64,000 bases of DNA from Laguncularia racemosa (Eukaryota; Streptophyta; Magnoliopsida; Myrtales; Combretaceae). The position numbers and the translations under genes were made by a program. Below, piece after piece: positions 12,250 through 23,454 of this stretch. Numbering within the stretch: the stretch's first letter is position 1; the number at the start of each line of letters is the position of its first letter. The notes beneath the pieces are model-generated. The model did no database searches and was not told where the DNA came from. It saw nothing but the letters and a program-made list of their open reading frames with translations. Where the stretch lies: positions 5,394,001 to 5,458,000 of the forward strand of contig JBBMOL010000013.1 in assembly GCA_037954665.1 (NCBI GenBank). Direction: 5' to 3'.

Positions 12250-12981
12250 GGAAAAGTACAATTTTAGTTATTAACATTCACCTACTTTTCTATTCGAGTC
12301 TTCAACATTTTTTTTTATTTGAGTTCTCAACATTTTTAAAACCTTATAAAAATAAAAATTTTATTAAATATATTAAATTTTCTACTCATATTAAGTATAT
12401 ATTGACTTTCAATTAACCTTAGGCTAATTGTCTAAGGTAGTAAGACTACACACAAATTTTTTTCAGCTCATTTTTTTTATTTTAATTATTATTTTTGTAT
12501 TTTTTATTATACTATACCATTAAATATATTTAATATTATTTCCTATTATATTATTAAAATAAATATATTTAAATCATCATTTTATTAATTTAATTATTAT
12601 AAACCAATTTGAAGTTAATACGCATCATAAATTGATGAAAAACTCAATAAATTTAAAGAAAATTCTTTTATTTTTGTAAAGTTTTGAAAGCACTGAGGAC
12701 TCAAAAAAAAAAGAAAAAAAAAAGGTTGAATGCTTAAATAGAAAAGCAGGTAAATATTAATGACTAAAAATATATTTAATATCATCATTTATTAATTTAA
12801 TTATTATAAACCAATTTGAAGTTAATACGCATCATAAATTGATGAAAAACTCAATAAATTTAAAGAAAATTATTTTATTTTTGTAAACTTTTGAAAGAGG
12901 ACTCAAATAAAAAGAAAAGAAAAGGTTGAATGCTTAAATAGAAAAGTAGGTAAATATTAATGACTAAAAATACATTTTTCC
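12250..12981. mobile_element. Mutator-like MITE inside the copia integrase
   Basis: Terminal inverted repeats of about 45 bp: the left end begins GGAAAAGTACAATTTTAG and the complement of the right end begins GGAAAAATGTATTTTTAG; both continue to CCTACTTTTCTATT. A 10-bp direct repeat GAATAAATAT lies at 12240-12249 and 12983-12992, matching the 9-11 bp duplications of Mutator-like elements. One extra T separates the right end from its duplication. Removing the element restores the conserved copia integrase reading across the site, which confirms insertion into an existing integrase. The inside is AT-rich, with no transposase. Confidence 0.8.
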
Positions 12982-12985
12982 TGAA
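12571..12985. repeat. Tandem duplication (period about 207 bp) in the MITE
   Basis: The segment from ATCATCATTTTATTAATTTA through the right terminal repeat region is present twice (starting near 12573 and 12781). It includes the block CCAATTTGAAGTTAATACGC and the CCTACTTTTCTATT-type end. The inner copy therefore carries a second, internal version of most of the right terminal repeat. Confidence 0.8.
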
Positions 12986-12992
12986 TAAATAT

Positions 12993-13920
12993 GGACTTGT
13001 GATTGTTGATAATTTTTTATGGTTTACTAAGGTGCTACTTTTACATCGTAAAAGAGATGTCTTTAAAAAATTTTGACATTTGTGCAAAACAAGTTTACAA
13101 TGAAAAAGGCTTTTACATTATAAGTTTATGGATAGATCATGGAAAAGAATTTAAAAACCTTGATTTTATTGCCTATTGTGAAAATAATGGCATCAATCAC
13201 AACTTTTCTACACTTTACACTCCACAACAAAATGGAGTGGTAAAACATGTAAATAGAATAATTTAGGAAATGACAAAGACCTTATTGAACGAGAGTGGTG
13301 TAGTGGAATATTTTTTAACCGAAGTAGTTTCTACAGCATGTTACATCATTAATCGTATTTTATATAAGGCCTTTGATAAATAAAACTTCTTATGAAATCT
13401 TCAAGGGAAGAAAACCGACTGTGTCATATTTTCAAGTGTTTGGATGCAAGTGATTTGTAACGAAAACTGGTAAGCTTTTGGATAAATTTGAAGAAAGGAT
13501 AGATGAAACTATTTTCCTTGGATATTTTATGAATTCTAAAGCTTATCGAATTTTTAATAAAATCTCTAAAATAGTAGAAGAGTCTATAAATGTTAGGTTT
13601 ATTGAAGAAAATATTGATAAATTTGACGATGAATCTCCCCAAAATTACGAAAAGAACCAAAGGAGTGAGCAAAAAGAAGATAAGACAAAAACTAAGTCAG
13701 AAAATCCCTTAAAACATTCTACTAAGCCTAATGTCTCTAGTAGATTAGAACCTTACTCAAATAATTTAGCAAACACCTATATCAAACCTAATGTTGAAAA
13801 TAGGTCAAAACTTAGGTCAAATGATTCATTAGAGAGTAGATTAGAACCTTTACAGATGACTCAACATCCATCTAAATAAACCAAAATATAGCTAAATCAT
13901 CAAATAGATAAAGTTGTAGG
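12993..13920 (+). pseudogene. copia integrase, second part (broken)
   Basis: Resumes after the MITE with the YGLVIVDN block, then 13003-13266 with IDHGKEF (second catalytic Asp) and YTPQQNGVVKHVNR. The third catalytic residue, Glu in the usual NGVVERKNR, is Lys here. Then follow a copia-type C-terminal region with GYFMNSKAYRIFN (near 13520) and a Lys/Ser/Pro-rich linker to RT. Stops occur near 13264, 13382 and 13456. Would have inserted the element cDNA into chromosomes; inactive. Confidence 0.8.
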
Positions 13921-13929
13921 AGATATTAA

Positions 13930-15270
13930 ATCAAGAATAAGAACTAGAGCAAATTATAAAAACATAGAAAATCAATTTGCATTGGTATTTGAGTTTGAAC
14001 TAACATCAATTGAAAAAGTTTTAGGAGATAATGATTAGATAAATGCAATATAGGAAGAACTAGAGCAATTCAAAAGAAACTAAGTGTAGAATTTAGTCCC
14101 TAAACTGAAGGATAAAGCAATAATAGGTACTAAGTGAGTTTTTAAAAATAAGTTAGATGAGAATGGTAAAATAATAACAAATAAAGTTAAGCTAGTGGCC
14201 AAAAGATACTTACAAGAGGAAGGTGTTGACTTTGAGGAGACTTTTGCATTAGTTGTAAGGTTAGAAGCTATTCGTTTACTTCTTGCTCTTGCATATTGTG
14301 AAATTTTAAAATTGCTCCAAATGGATGTAAAAAGTGCATTCTTAAATAACCAAGTATAGAATTTAGTCCCTAAACCGAAGAATAAAGCAATAATAGGTAG
14401 TAAGTGAGTTTTTAAAAATAAGTTAGATGGGAATGGTAAAATAATAACAAATAAAGCTAGGCTAGTGACCAAAAGATACTTAGAAGAGGAAGGTGTTTAC
14501 TTTGAGGAGACTTTTGCACTAGTTGTAAGGTTAGAAGCCATTCGTTTACTTCTTGCTCTTGCATATTGTGAAATTTTAAAATTGCTCCAAATGGATGTAA
14601 AAAGTGCATTCTTAAATGGATATTTCAAAGAAGAGATGTATGTAGAACAACCTCATGGATTTAAAGATCCATTTAAGTTTGACTATGTGTATAAACTTAA
14701 GAAAACTCTTTATAGTCTAAAACAAGCCCCTCGTACATGGTACAAGAGATTGAGTAAATTTTTTTTAATAAAAAATGGCCTTCTTAGAGGCAAAGTGCAT
14801 ACAATTTTATTTTTGAAACATTTTGATCAACATTTTTTAATTGTAAAAATTTATGTTGATGATATAATATTTGGATTTACTAATGAAGAATATTGCAAGC
14901 AATTTTCTAAGATGATGCAGGCGGAGTTTGAGATGTCAATGATGGGCGAATTAAATTACTTCTTAGGATTAAAAATATAGCAAATGAGTAATGGGATTTT
15001 TATACATTAGGAAAAGTATACTTGTCAAATTGTCAAAAAGTTCGGTTTTGAAAATGCTAAAAGAGTATTTACACTAATGAGTACATCAACCAAATTAGGT
15101 CTAGACTCGAATGGCAAAAAGGTAAATGAAAAACTATATGGAGAATTGATAGAGTCCTTATTATATTTAATTGTCTTATGTCCTAACATTCTTTTTAGTG
15201 TATGTATATATAAGATTTCAAGCAAATCCTACATAAACAAATTTAATTGCAATAATAGATATTATTAAAT
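13930..15270 (+). pseudogene. copia reverse transcriptase (broken, with internal duplication)
   Basis: N-terminal RT block near 14100-14350 (FKNKLDENGK, ETFALVVRLEAIR, LLQMDVKSAFLN), repeated at 14361-14620, then EEMYVEQPHGFKDP, the YSLKQAPRTWYKRL block and the active-site YVDDIIFG near 14850, and MGELNYFLGLKI ending at 14980. The frame 14465-14980 is open but upstream and downstream parts contain stops. The duplicated copy would place a second fingers region in the enzyme. Confidence 0.85.
14081..14620 (+). repeat. 270-bp tandem duplication in copia RT
   Basis: Unit 1 (14081-14350) and unit 2 (14351-14620) start with AAGTGTAGAATTTAGTCCC and AAGTATAGAATTTAGTCCC. They run in parallel for the whole 270 bases, which equals 90 codons, so the frame is kept. 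The units differ by scattered substitutions. Confidence 0.9.
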
Positions 15271-15279
15271 ATATTGCAA

Positions 15280-15799
15280 ATGCTGCAAAATTAACTATTT
15301 GGTATTCTCAAAATCAATTTTTTAATCTAATAGGATATTTAGATGCAAACTATGTATGGTGCAAAATTGACTAAAAAAGTACTTCGATGATTGTTGATTC
15401 TTAGGGGACAAATTAGTTTCTTAGTCCTCTAAAAAATAAAATTCAGTTGCCCTATCTACTGTAGAAATTGAATATGTTTCCATAAGAGATTGTTGTGTTG
15501 CTTAGATAGTATGGATAAAATAACAATTGAGGGATTATGGTCTAGATTATAAAAATATTCCTATAAAATGTGATAATACAAGTGCCATAAATCTAACTAA
15601 AAATCCAGTGCATCATTCTATATCAAAACATATAGAAATTAAACATCATTTTATTCGTGATCATGTATTGTGTGGTGATATAAATGTAGAATTTATGCCT
15701 ACAAATAGTCAACTTGCAAATATATTTATAAATCCCTTAGATAAAATTATATTTGAATTCATTAGAAATAAAAGTAGTGTATGTAACCCTTTTTGTTAA
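15280..15799 (+). pseudogene. copia RNase H (broken)
   Basis: After several stops (15260-15520) the frame 15527-15799 keeps KCDNTSAINLTKNPVHH, HIEIKHHFIRDHV and FMPTNSQLANIF, the C-terminal half of the copia RNase H domain. An earlier piece near 15440-15500 reads SVALSTVEIEYVSI, the catalytic Glu block. Confidence 0.85.
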
Positions 15800-16192
15800 A
15801 AATTTATAATTGTTTGATTTGTTAGTATGTTGAAATTACACAAAATAAATAAATTTTTAAGTTAAGTTTTTATAAAATAGAAGATGATCTTTTTAGAAAT
15901 TTCTTAAATTTAGGAATTTGTAAAATAGTAAAATATACCTTAATTGTATGCTTTGCACATTTATTTTTTTTCTAATTTAAGTAGTGGGGCACTAAATCAT
16001 AGTGGATTAGTTTTTCAATCCATGTCCAGTAGTGGTCCTCATCTTCTCCTCCTCCATATGTGTAAAACAACTTCTATATCGCTATTCGTTCTTCTCTCTC
16101 TATATCTTCTCTTCCTTTTTTCCTTTTCAACTTTTTTCTCAAAGCCATTTCTTTTCTTCTCAAAATCAAAACTTAATAAACTACATTTCACA

Positions 16193-18256
16193 ATGGCTCT
16201 AAGAAAATCTCAGAGAATCATGAATAGAAGCTTCAAGTCTAAACCCTTAAAAACCTTCATTCATGTAGTAGATGAACTAGTCGACTTAACGGGTTTAGAG
16301 CCAAATCAAGAACCCTCTTGAACTCTAAACTTAGTTTTTAAAGAGATTAGTGTAGATTCTAAACTAACCTTATCAAATCCAACTCCAAAAACAACTTTCC
16401 ATGAAAACCCTAATTTGCATTATGATAAAAAGAAAAAATGATGGAAGAACATGAAAAAGTTGAAATGCCCAACAAGAGAAGTAAAGTGGAAACATTGAGT
16501 AGCTTGAAGGTTAAGAGGATTTAGGTGAAGAACAAGTTTAAGAAGCCAGATAGAATGAAGTATTTGCTATTCCTAAGGAAGGTTCTATACAAGTATCTAA
16601 AAAATCAGTCCTTGGAAAGCATTATTGGAAACAAGAGTAAGGATAGTGAGAATCCTATAAGTGTGTCTAAATAGTACACTATTGAATCTGCAAAACAAAA
16701 TAAGGCTTCTCAAAGGCCAAAAAGGGTAATTCCTCCAAAGAAAATATTTATTGAGTGTCTAAAAACTAAAAACTATGAAGAAATCCACCTCGGTGTTTAA
16801 AGACAAAGGTAAGGTTGATGAGGTTCTAGATAGTTACTATCTTGATTTTAGTTGCTTTGAAAAACATGGTTTTTTATCGCAAAGAGTTTCTAGATATATT
16901 AGGAGCTCGAAATCTATTTACAATGGAGGAAGTGGTATATGGTGAGTTGATTGTGGAATTTTAACAAAATTTGAAGATAAATGGTAGAAATGTGTTAGAT
17001 ATAAAGGTATTTAGGAAGAGGATTTTAATTACTAGAGGGGATATAGTAGATTGTTTTAAGTTAAAATCTTTTAAGGAAATTTTTTACTTAGTCTGAATGT
17101 CAAAGAAGGAAGTTTTTAGAGAACTAAATGGTGGAATTGAGGTTAGGATGTATTTATGTTTGATTTTCAGTTGCTATTTAAGATGTTATACAAATTGGTC
17201 ATTACCTTTATTTTTCCAAAGAAAGGGAGTTCTACAGCTATTTCAAAAAAAAAAAAAAGATGCAATTGTAATGTCAGGATTACTTGGAAAAAGAAAGGTT
17301 AACTTAGCAAGTCAAATATTAAGACATCTAATAGATAATAGAGAATAGAGAAAGCAAGTTTTATGGTAGTTTGCTAATGAAATTTCTTAAGTTTAAGAAA
17401 GTCAATATTCCTGTTGAATCTCAATGTACCATACTTCCCCAAAGAATTGGTGAATTGAAATTTAAGTACATGGGAATATATAGGAGGAATAAAAAGTGGA
17501 GGCCAATGATAGAGGGTTGTATATTCATCCTTCACATATGGCTAGAACTAAGAGGCAAAAAGAAGATGATGATGTTAGATAGTTAGGAAAGAGAAAGGAA
17601 AAAGGAAAAGGAAAAATGGCTAAAAAATAGAAAAAAAAAGAGACCTAGGTATAAACCAATGATTAGAGGAGCATTTAAAATCAAGGAATGTGCAATTGTA
17701 CAACTTGGTTTTGAGTTAGAGAGTGACTCAGAAACTATTTCGCTAAAGGAAATCAAAACAAACCAACAAAAGCAAGCAAGCCAGAGCTCAATGTTTGCAT
17801 AAATGGTTAGGCAAATTGTATAGAAGCTATTGGATGGAAAACTAAAGATTCTAGATGAAATGAAACAAGACTTACAGGAATTGAAGGCTAAATTGCTCCA
17901 AAAAGATTAGCCCAAACCTTTAGTTGCAAAGTAACAACTTCAAACTTCACCTCTATCCTCTTCTTCTTGACCTATGTCTCTAAACATGTCTCAAACTCAT
18001 CCCACCTCTCCAACAGATCAATAAGATCCACCTCGAGGCATCATAGATACTATTACTCAATCTTAAGATCCACCTTAAGGTATCACAAATCCTATTACTC
18101 AATCTTTGGATCTAACTCAAGACATTTTAGCATAACCTTTAGCTGAAACAACATCTATGCCAACTACATCCATAGAAGACTTATTTATCCAACTTTTTAA
18201 GCCTACGAAAAGGTTTAAGAGAAGTGCAGTCAAGAAAAGTACTAAGCCTAACTAGT
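16193..18256 (+). pseudogene. Extra ORF region behind pol (env-like position), broken
   Basis: Starts at an ATG (16193) with MALRKSQRIMNRSF and continues through multiple stops to a basic Lys/Arg-rich end near 18250 (FKRSAVKKSTKP). The middle (16800-17350) has IRG-like and GLLGKRKVNLASQILRHLIDNRE blocks, resembling the plant transposon-protein domain carried by third ORFs of Sirevirus-type elements. The C-terminal part (17700-18200) has a Leu-rich helix and Ser/Pro/Thr-rich segments. Upstream (15944-16190) is a hydrophobic stretch. Position suggests an env-like or accessory ORF; no clear envelope features are visible, and function is unknown. Confidence 0.5.
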
Positions 18257-18482
18257 AGATATTTTGTCATCAGAAGAGTTTATTCTATTTTTATTACTTT
18301 ATCAGTTCTTTAAGACATTTCTATTATGTAATTTAATCCTATGTTTCTATTATTAAGATGTTTTTCTAATATTCCATGATTGACATATTTTTTAATACTT
18401 TATGATCTCGGGTTGCTTTTTTTTGTTTTTATATTATGAATTGTATTGTGTAAATTAAAGAGGAGTACAATATTGATGATAA

Positions 18483-18636
18483 CAAAAGGGGGGGAAGAGG
18501 CAAAATAAACCAATAATATTAGTAGACTACATAACATTAGATATGTTTATGAGTGTTAATATTCTCAAATGTGATTTTTGGAAAATTATTGTTTATGAGA
18601 AAAAAAGGTTTTGTTGTCATAAAAAAAGGTAGAGAA
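18483..18636 (+). promoter_or_regulatory. Polypurine tracts of the copia element
   Basis: AACAAAAGGGGGGGAAGAGG (about 18481-18500) and AAAAAAAGGTAGAGAA ending at 18636 directly before the 3' LTR. The second is placed to prime plus-strand DNA. The first is an upstream purine run, like the multiple tracts described before Sirevirus 3' LTRs. Confidence 0.6.
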
Positions 18637-19715
18637 TGTTAAGTTCTCTATTACTGGTTTTGATAATAACAAAGCAATTAAGCATTCTACTAATTTGGTT
18701 ATAAAGTGCATAGATTAAATAAAAATAAAATAGCTCCGAAGCTGAATCATAAGCTGTTATGGACTTCAAAGATAAAGATAGTTAGAGCATAACTTAGAGA
18801 ATATGTGAAAATGAGATTTGTACATAACAGTTGATCTAAGCTTAAGTTAGATCATAACAAAATTGGATTAAAGGCCCAACTTCACTTATTAAATGTATTT
18901 AAGTAATATGTTCAATTCCGTTTCACTTAAATTGGTTCATAAATCCATGGGGATTAATTTTAAGGAACTTTTTTTTTATGTTTATATTTTTAAATAATGA
19001 TTATTTGTATCTATTTACTCAAGATTTACAAAGCATATGGGCATGAATATCTATAGAAAAACAAAAGATGTTGCAGCTTATTAAACGCAAGGAGATTCGA
19101 CTAAGCTTTTAGATGAGGATGGAAGTTAGAGACATATCCAAGTAATCAAGTTCAAAATATTTGCTTGAATTTCAAATTGAAAGATCTGGGTTTCTAATCA
19201 ATTGCATGTTCAATAGATCAACAATTCAAGCTACAGTTGGCAACGTTCAAATTTAAAAAAATGAAATATCAAGTCCGAGAATTGAGGAGATCAATATCAA
19301 TGGTAATTAAGGATAAACTTGAAGAAGATTTGTTCACCATTCAGAAGTTGGGATTAGAGATAATATATATACGGACAGTTTAAAAAATCAGAAGATAGAG
19401 AGAAACACAACATACTCAAGAATTATACTCGATCAAAACCTCAAAGACTTTCTCAAAAACTACTCTATACTACTTTAGAATCTATTTTAATGTTTTTTTT
19501 TTTAAGTGCTAAAACTATTGAGGATCTTTATTATTATTTTCCTCGAGATTTTTAATTACTTGAAAAGTTGTTAGTTGTATTTGAGAGAAGTTATAATAAT
19601 TCTCTATGGTTCTATAGATTAACTAAGTTGTGGGCTAGAGAGGTAGAGTAGAGATTGTAAAACACCAAGCATTTGTTAGAATGATTGTAACTTTTCATAT
19701 TTTGTTTATTATATT
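18637..19715 (+). repeat. 3' LTR of the copia element, 3'-truncated
   Basis: Begins TGTTAAGTTCTC after a polypurine tract and matches the 5' LTR up to CATATTTTGTTTATT. There the similarity stops, about 300 bases before the expected LTR end, in a short TTAGCATTTG duplication. The poly(A)/U5 end is lost, probably by deletion. Confidence 0.75.
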
Positions 19716-22616
19716 AGCATTTGTTAGCATTTGTTAGCCATTATTTTTACTTTAATGGGGTAATTTACCATTAAAAAAATTGTTGACAACTTTTATTAAG
19801 TTGTTCATGGCTCCTTTGATGGCTGTCGATAACTTCTCAAAGGCTATCGATAGTTTTTTTATTATTAATATATTTTATTTTTATTATAATTTAAAATATT
19901 TTATTATAGTTAAGAAAGTGATTATATTATAAATTCTCCTATAATATGTAGGCACACATTTTTTTTTCTTTTTTTTTCATTATTAATAGTATTGATTTAG
20001 TAAACTACAAATGATATCTTGTATTTCAAAACTTAATTTGGCACGTAAGTTTGTAAAGGATTTGTAGTCCGTATCGTGCTTCCACATCCATTGAAGATGT
20101 CCGATTCATCCGTCTCTAATTTCTCTTTTTTCTTTTGATGAAATCAATCTTTATCTATTTGACAATATACCTAATAGGAAAAAAGAAAAGTAGCCCATTG
20201 ATTAAGGAAGGTATAATCTAGAGCATAAAATACATATTTTCTTTTTTCTTTCCTCATGAAAATAGATATGAAAAATGAAAAGAAAAGGTAATAAAATACA
20301 CGACAAAATTTTAGACATATTTTTTAACAAAGGATTAATGAGGAATGCAACTATAGAATAGGTATTTTTTTAGGGAAAAGGGAAAAAAATCATAAAATAA
20401 ATTACATTTAAAAATAATTTTAAAACTATACTACTTAAAATCAAGTGTTTAATATTTGATTTTAAATACCTAATTTTAAATTGCACTAAGGTTAAACACT
20501 CAATTTCATTACATTTAATTACATTTCATGAAATAGAGTATTAAATACCCGATTTTAATATAGACAATAATATTAAGTTTTTAAGACTCAATTTCTTTTT
20601 ATTTTAAAAATATGATTTTAAGTATTATATTTTTGATATTATTTTAAATAATAATATATTTTAGGGATTTTAAAAAATAAATAATTTTCCTTTAAAAAAA
20701 ATAAAAATTATATTTTATATATTATAATTTTATTGATATTAATACGTTATCTATTTATAAAGCATGGTAATATTATTAAAATCATTAATATAGGTTTTTT
20801 CCTTGTCACAAGCTCAAAATTATAAATGCAGGTTTTGGAAAAGTTGACCGACGAATGAACGTCTGGCTATCCACGTGGCTGCGCTTAAAATCAGTCACGG
20901 TTTTTTCAGAGATTTCAGTCTACTATCGTGGGCCACGGTAAAAAGCCAATAACTTCTTTTTGAATAAAATATCAGATAAAAAAAAAAGCCAATAACTTGA
21001 TATAACGGACAAGAAATCTTTCCAACTTGATAGGGGCAAAACTATAAAAAAAGAAAAAAACCTTTCATAAAAAAGCTTTAAAATAAATTAAATAATACTA
21101 AAACTACAACATTTGAAACAATTTTAAAATTGTATTAAAAATGTATCTTTAAATAATGATTTTAAAAGTCAATAAAAAATTATGTCTCATGATTTCCTTA
21201 TTTGAAAAGTTATATTTTCAAAACATGATTGTAGTTATTTTATACATTATTTCCTCATGGCTGTATTTTTAAATGTTTTGTTATAAAAGGATTTTTTTTT
21301 TCTTTCCCCATTCGATCACACTTCCCATAAAGATTAATCCGCCTTTAAATGCTTCTAAGTTATGGATTAAAAAAAAATGGTTTTAGTTCAAGGAATATAG
21401 AATTGTAGGATAAATTTTACATTTTGTGGCTTCCATTAAGATAACCATCATCTTTTTTTTTTTTGTTTTTGCCAGTCATTTAGTTTAAATTTTATACATT
21501 AAACCATGGGTTTTGAAAATTAATTAGAAGGTATGACAGCTATCAAAACTTCAATGGATAAAAATTATTTGTGGTTTACAATATTAATTACACATATTAA
21601 AAAATACAAGTATATAAAAAAGGTGAAAAGTTTTTTCTTTTAAATATTTTATTTAGTTTTTATCTCCAAGCGGTGAGCACTTCATCGGACAAAGTCTTCA
21701 AATAAACAGCTGAAAATCAAATTAAAGCCAAGGGAAAACACAACAACCCCTCTAGGTTAAAAAAAAAAAAATCAAAATTCGAACATAACAAACAGCTATG
21801 AAACACCCACCAAATGGTGAGGACCTGCTGCTTGATCGTTGGCCTTATGTGATCCGAACATCTTCAAAGGAGCAGGTCCCGGTCCTATGTTTAAGGATGT
21901 TCCACCCTATATGTCTCATACTTACTCAACAATTATTATTGCGGAGCGTTTGCAGTGCCGGGATAAGTTCCCGAACTTCATGTGGCCACGAAATATACTC
22001 ATCACTCGGGGCATTTCTTTTACCCCATGCACCTTCATGCTATTTTCTCTTATTATTTGAATAGGTTTGATGATTTCTTCAATATTTATCATATATTTTA
22101 CTAAAAAAAAAAAGTGAATGATGAATATGTGAAAAGTTAGGTCATTTAGTTTCTTACAAGGAGATCTCAGGCCAAAGATACTTACTCCAATACAGTGTTT
22201 GGTTCGGTAGAAAAAGAAAAAGGGAGGAAATTTTATGATTCACAATTTAAAATTAAAGTGAAAAAATATAAAAAAAAATCAATAGAAATAGGTGGAAGTT
22301 TTCCACTCTTAAGTCTTCAATATTTCTCTTCAAGGTGAAAATTGATAAATTGATAAGAATGACATGAAAGTCACAAAAACATCCTTGGTATCTAAATTTA
22401 TAAAATAAAAGTAAGAGTACAATAGTCTAATCAATAATTTATTTCTTTTGATTTATTTTATGTGATTTAAATTGAATATTTCAATTTCTTTTTTAAATGT
22501 TCAAATGCAAAATAGAAATAAAATTATTTTTCCTTTCATTTCTTTAGATTTCCACCATTTCTACTAAAATTTTCATTAAAAAAAATTGGCAAACATGGTT
22601 TCAAATGTCAATTGCC
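19716..22616. other. AT-rich intergenic DNA
   Basis: No gene supported. A slightly GC-richer patch lies at 20820-20960. At 21798-22064 two overlapping frames (88 and 73 codons) occur in a stretch of ordinary base composition that may be a fragment of an old coding sequence or transposon. I do not recognise it. Confidence 0.5.
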
Positions 22617-23150
22617 ATTAGGGATGAGTAAAAAAATCAACTAAATTACGAATTGGACTAAATTGAACCGAACCGAACTGTATATTAGGTTTGAAAAAAT
22701 TATAAATCAAACCAAACCGTTTCAAACCAAATCGAATCTTAAGAAGTAAAGAAAAAGAATATAACGGTAGAAATTTAGAATTTGTATGACTAAAAAATAA
22801 GGTTTCATATTACTTATTCAATTCCTCATCTTATTTGGTCTTCATTAAGTAATTTATTATCTTTTTTATTTTTATTTATTGACTAATATAAAAATTATAA
22901 TTATTTTGAAAGTGATAATAAAATATTTTTAAATATATTAAAATGGCATTAAATATAACAAATGATATTAAAAAAGTAAGAATAAATTAAAATTTTTTTA
23001 ATTCAAATATAACTTTGACTTATATAAAAAAAAATTAATAATATATACAAAAATTGTTTAAACAATAAACCAAATTGAATTAAATCTTTTTTTTTATATT
23101 AAAAAAAATATAAATCGAATCATAACATACATATGAACCAACCATACTCA
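22617..23150. mobile_element. Possible degenerate hAT-type MITE
   Basis: The left side has TTAGGGATGAG followed by AACCGAACCGAAC repeats. The right side ends AACCAACCATACTCATCATC, whose complement GATGATGAGTATGG pairs roughly with the left end. This AGGGGTGAGC / AAACCGAACCG layout is common in plant hAT-derived MITEs. No clean 8-bp duplication is visible, so the call is tentative. Confidence 0.35.
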
Positions 23151-23373
23151 TCATCAATCGTAATGACCCGGATTAGACAACAAAGAAAATGTTTTTATTT
23201 ATTTATTTATTTTATTTTTTGGGGTGAAGGAATTCTCTCTAGCTTTCTAGTGAATGGATTCTCTCTGCGTGACCATGGCACCTACCTTTCATAAAATTGA
23301 AACCAACACCCACTTCTGTATTTACATTACCGTTTGAGCTTATTTTGAGAACTACCCATCGGACAAGACTCTT

Positions 23374-23380
23374 AATATAA
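23374..23380 (+). promoter_or_regulatory. TATA-like box of the DHAR gene
   Basis: AATATAA about 80 bases before the start codon at 23455, followed by a short C/A-rich leader. Assigned by position only. Confidence 0.45.
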
Positions 23381-23454
23381 AGCCCAAAACCCTACCATAT
23401 AGACTTCATTACAGAACCCAGACACGCCTCGTCATTTCAAAAATCCTCTCAACG

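Larger units (their letters stand above)
8283..19715 (+). mobile_element. Degenerate Ty1/copia LTR retrotransposon, Sirevirus-like
   Basis: Diverged direct repeats at about 8283-9690 and 18637-19715 are the LTRs. A primer-binding site of the tRNA-Met type follows the first. The order between them is gag, protease, integrase, RT and RNase H, which is copia order with integrase ahead of RT. A further region of about 2 kb behind pol, the gag with a predicted coiled coil, and repeated polypurine tracts before the 3' LTR fit the Sirevirus group; this subgroup call is inference. The element is dead: it has many in-frame stops, a MITE in the integrase, a tandem duplication in RT, and a 3' LTR lacking its last 300 bases or so. 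Confidence 0.9.
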
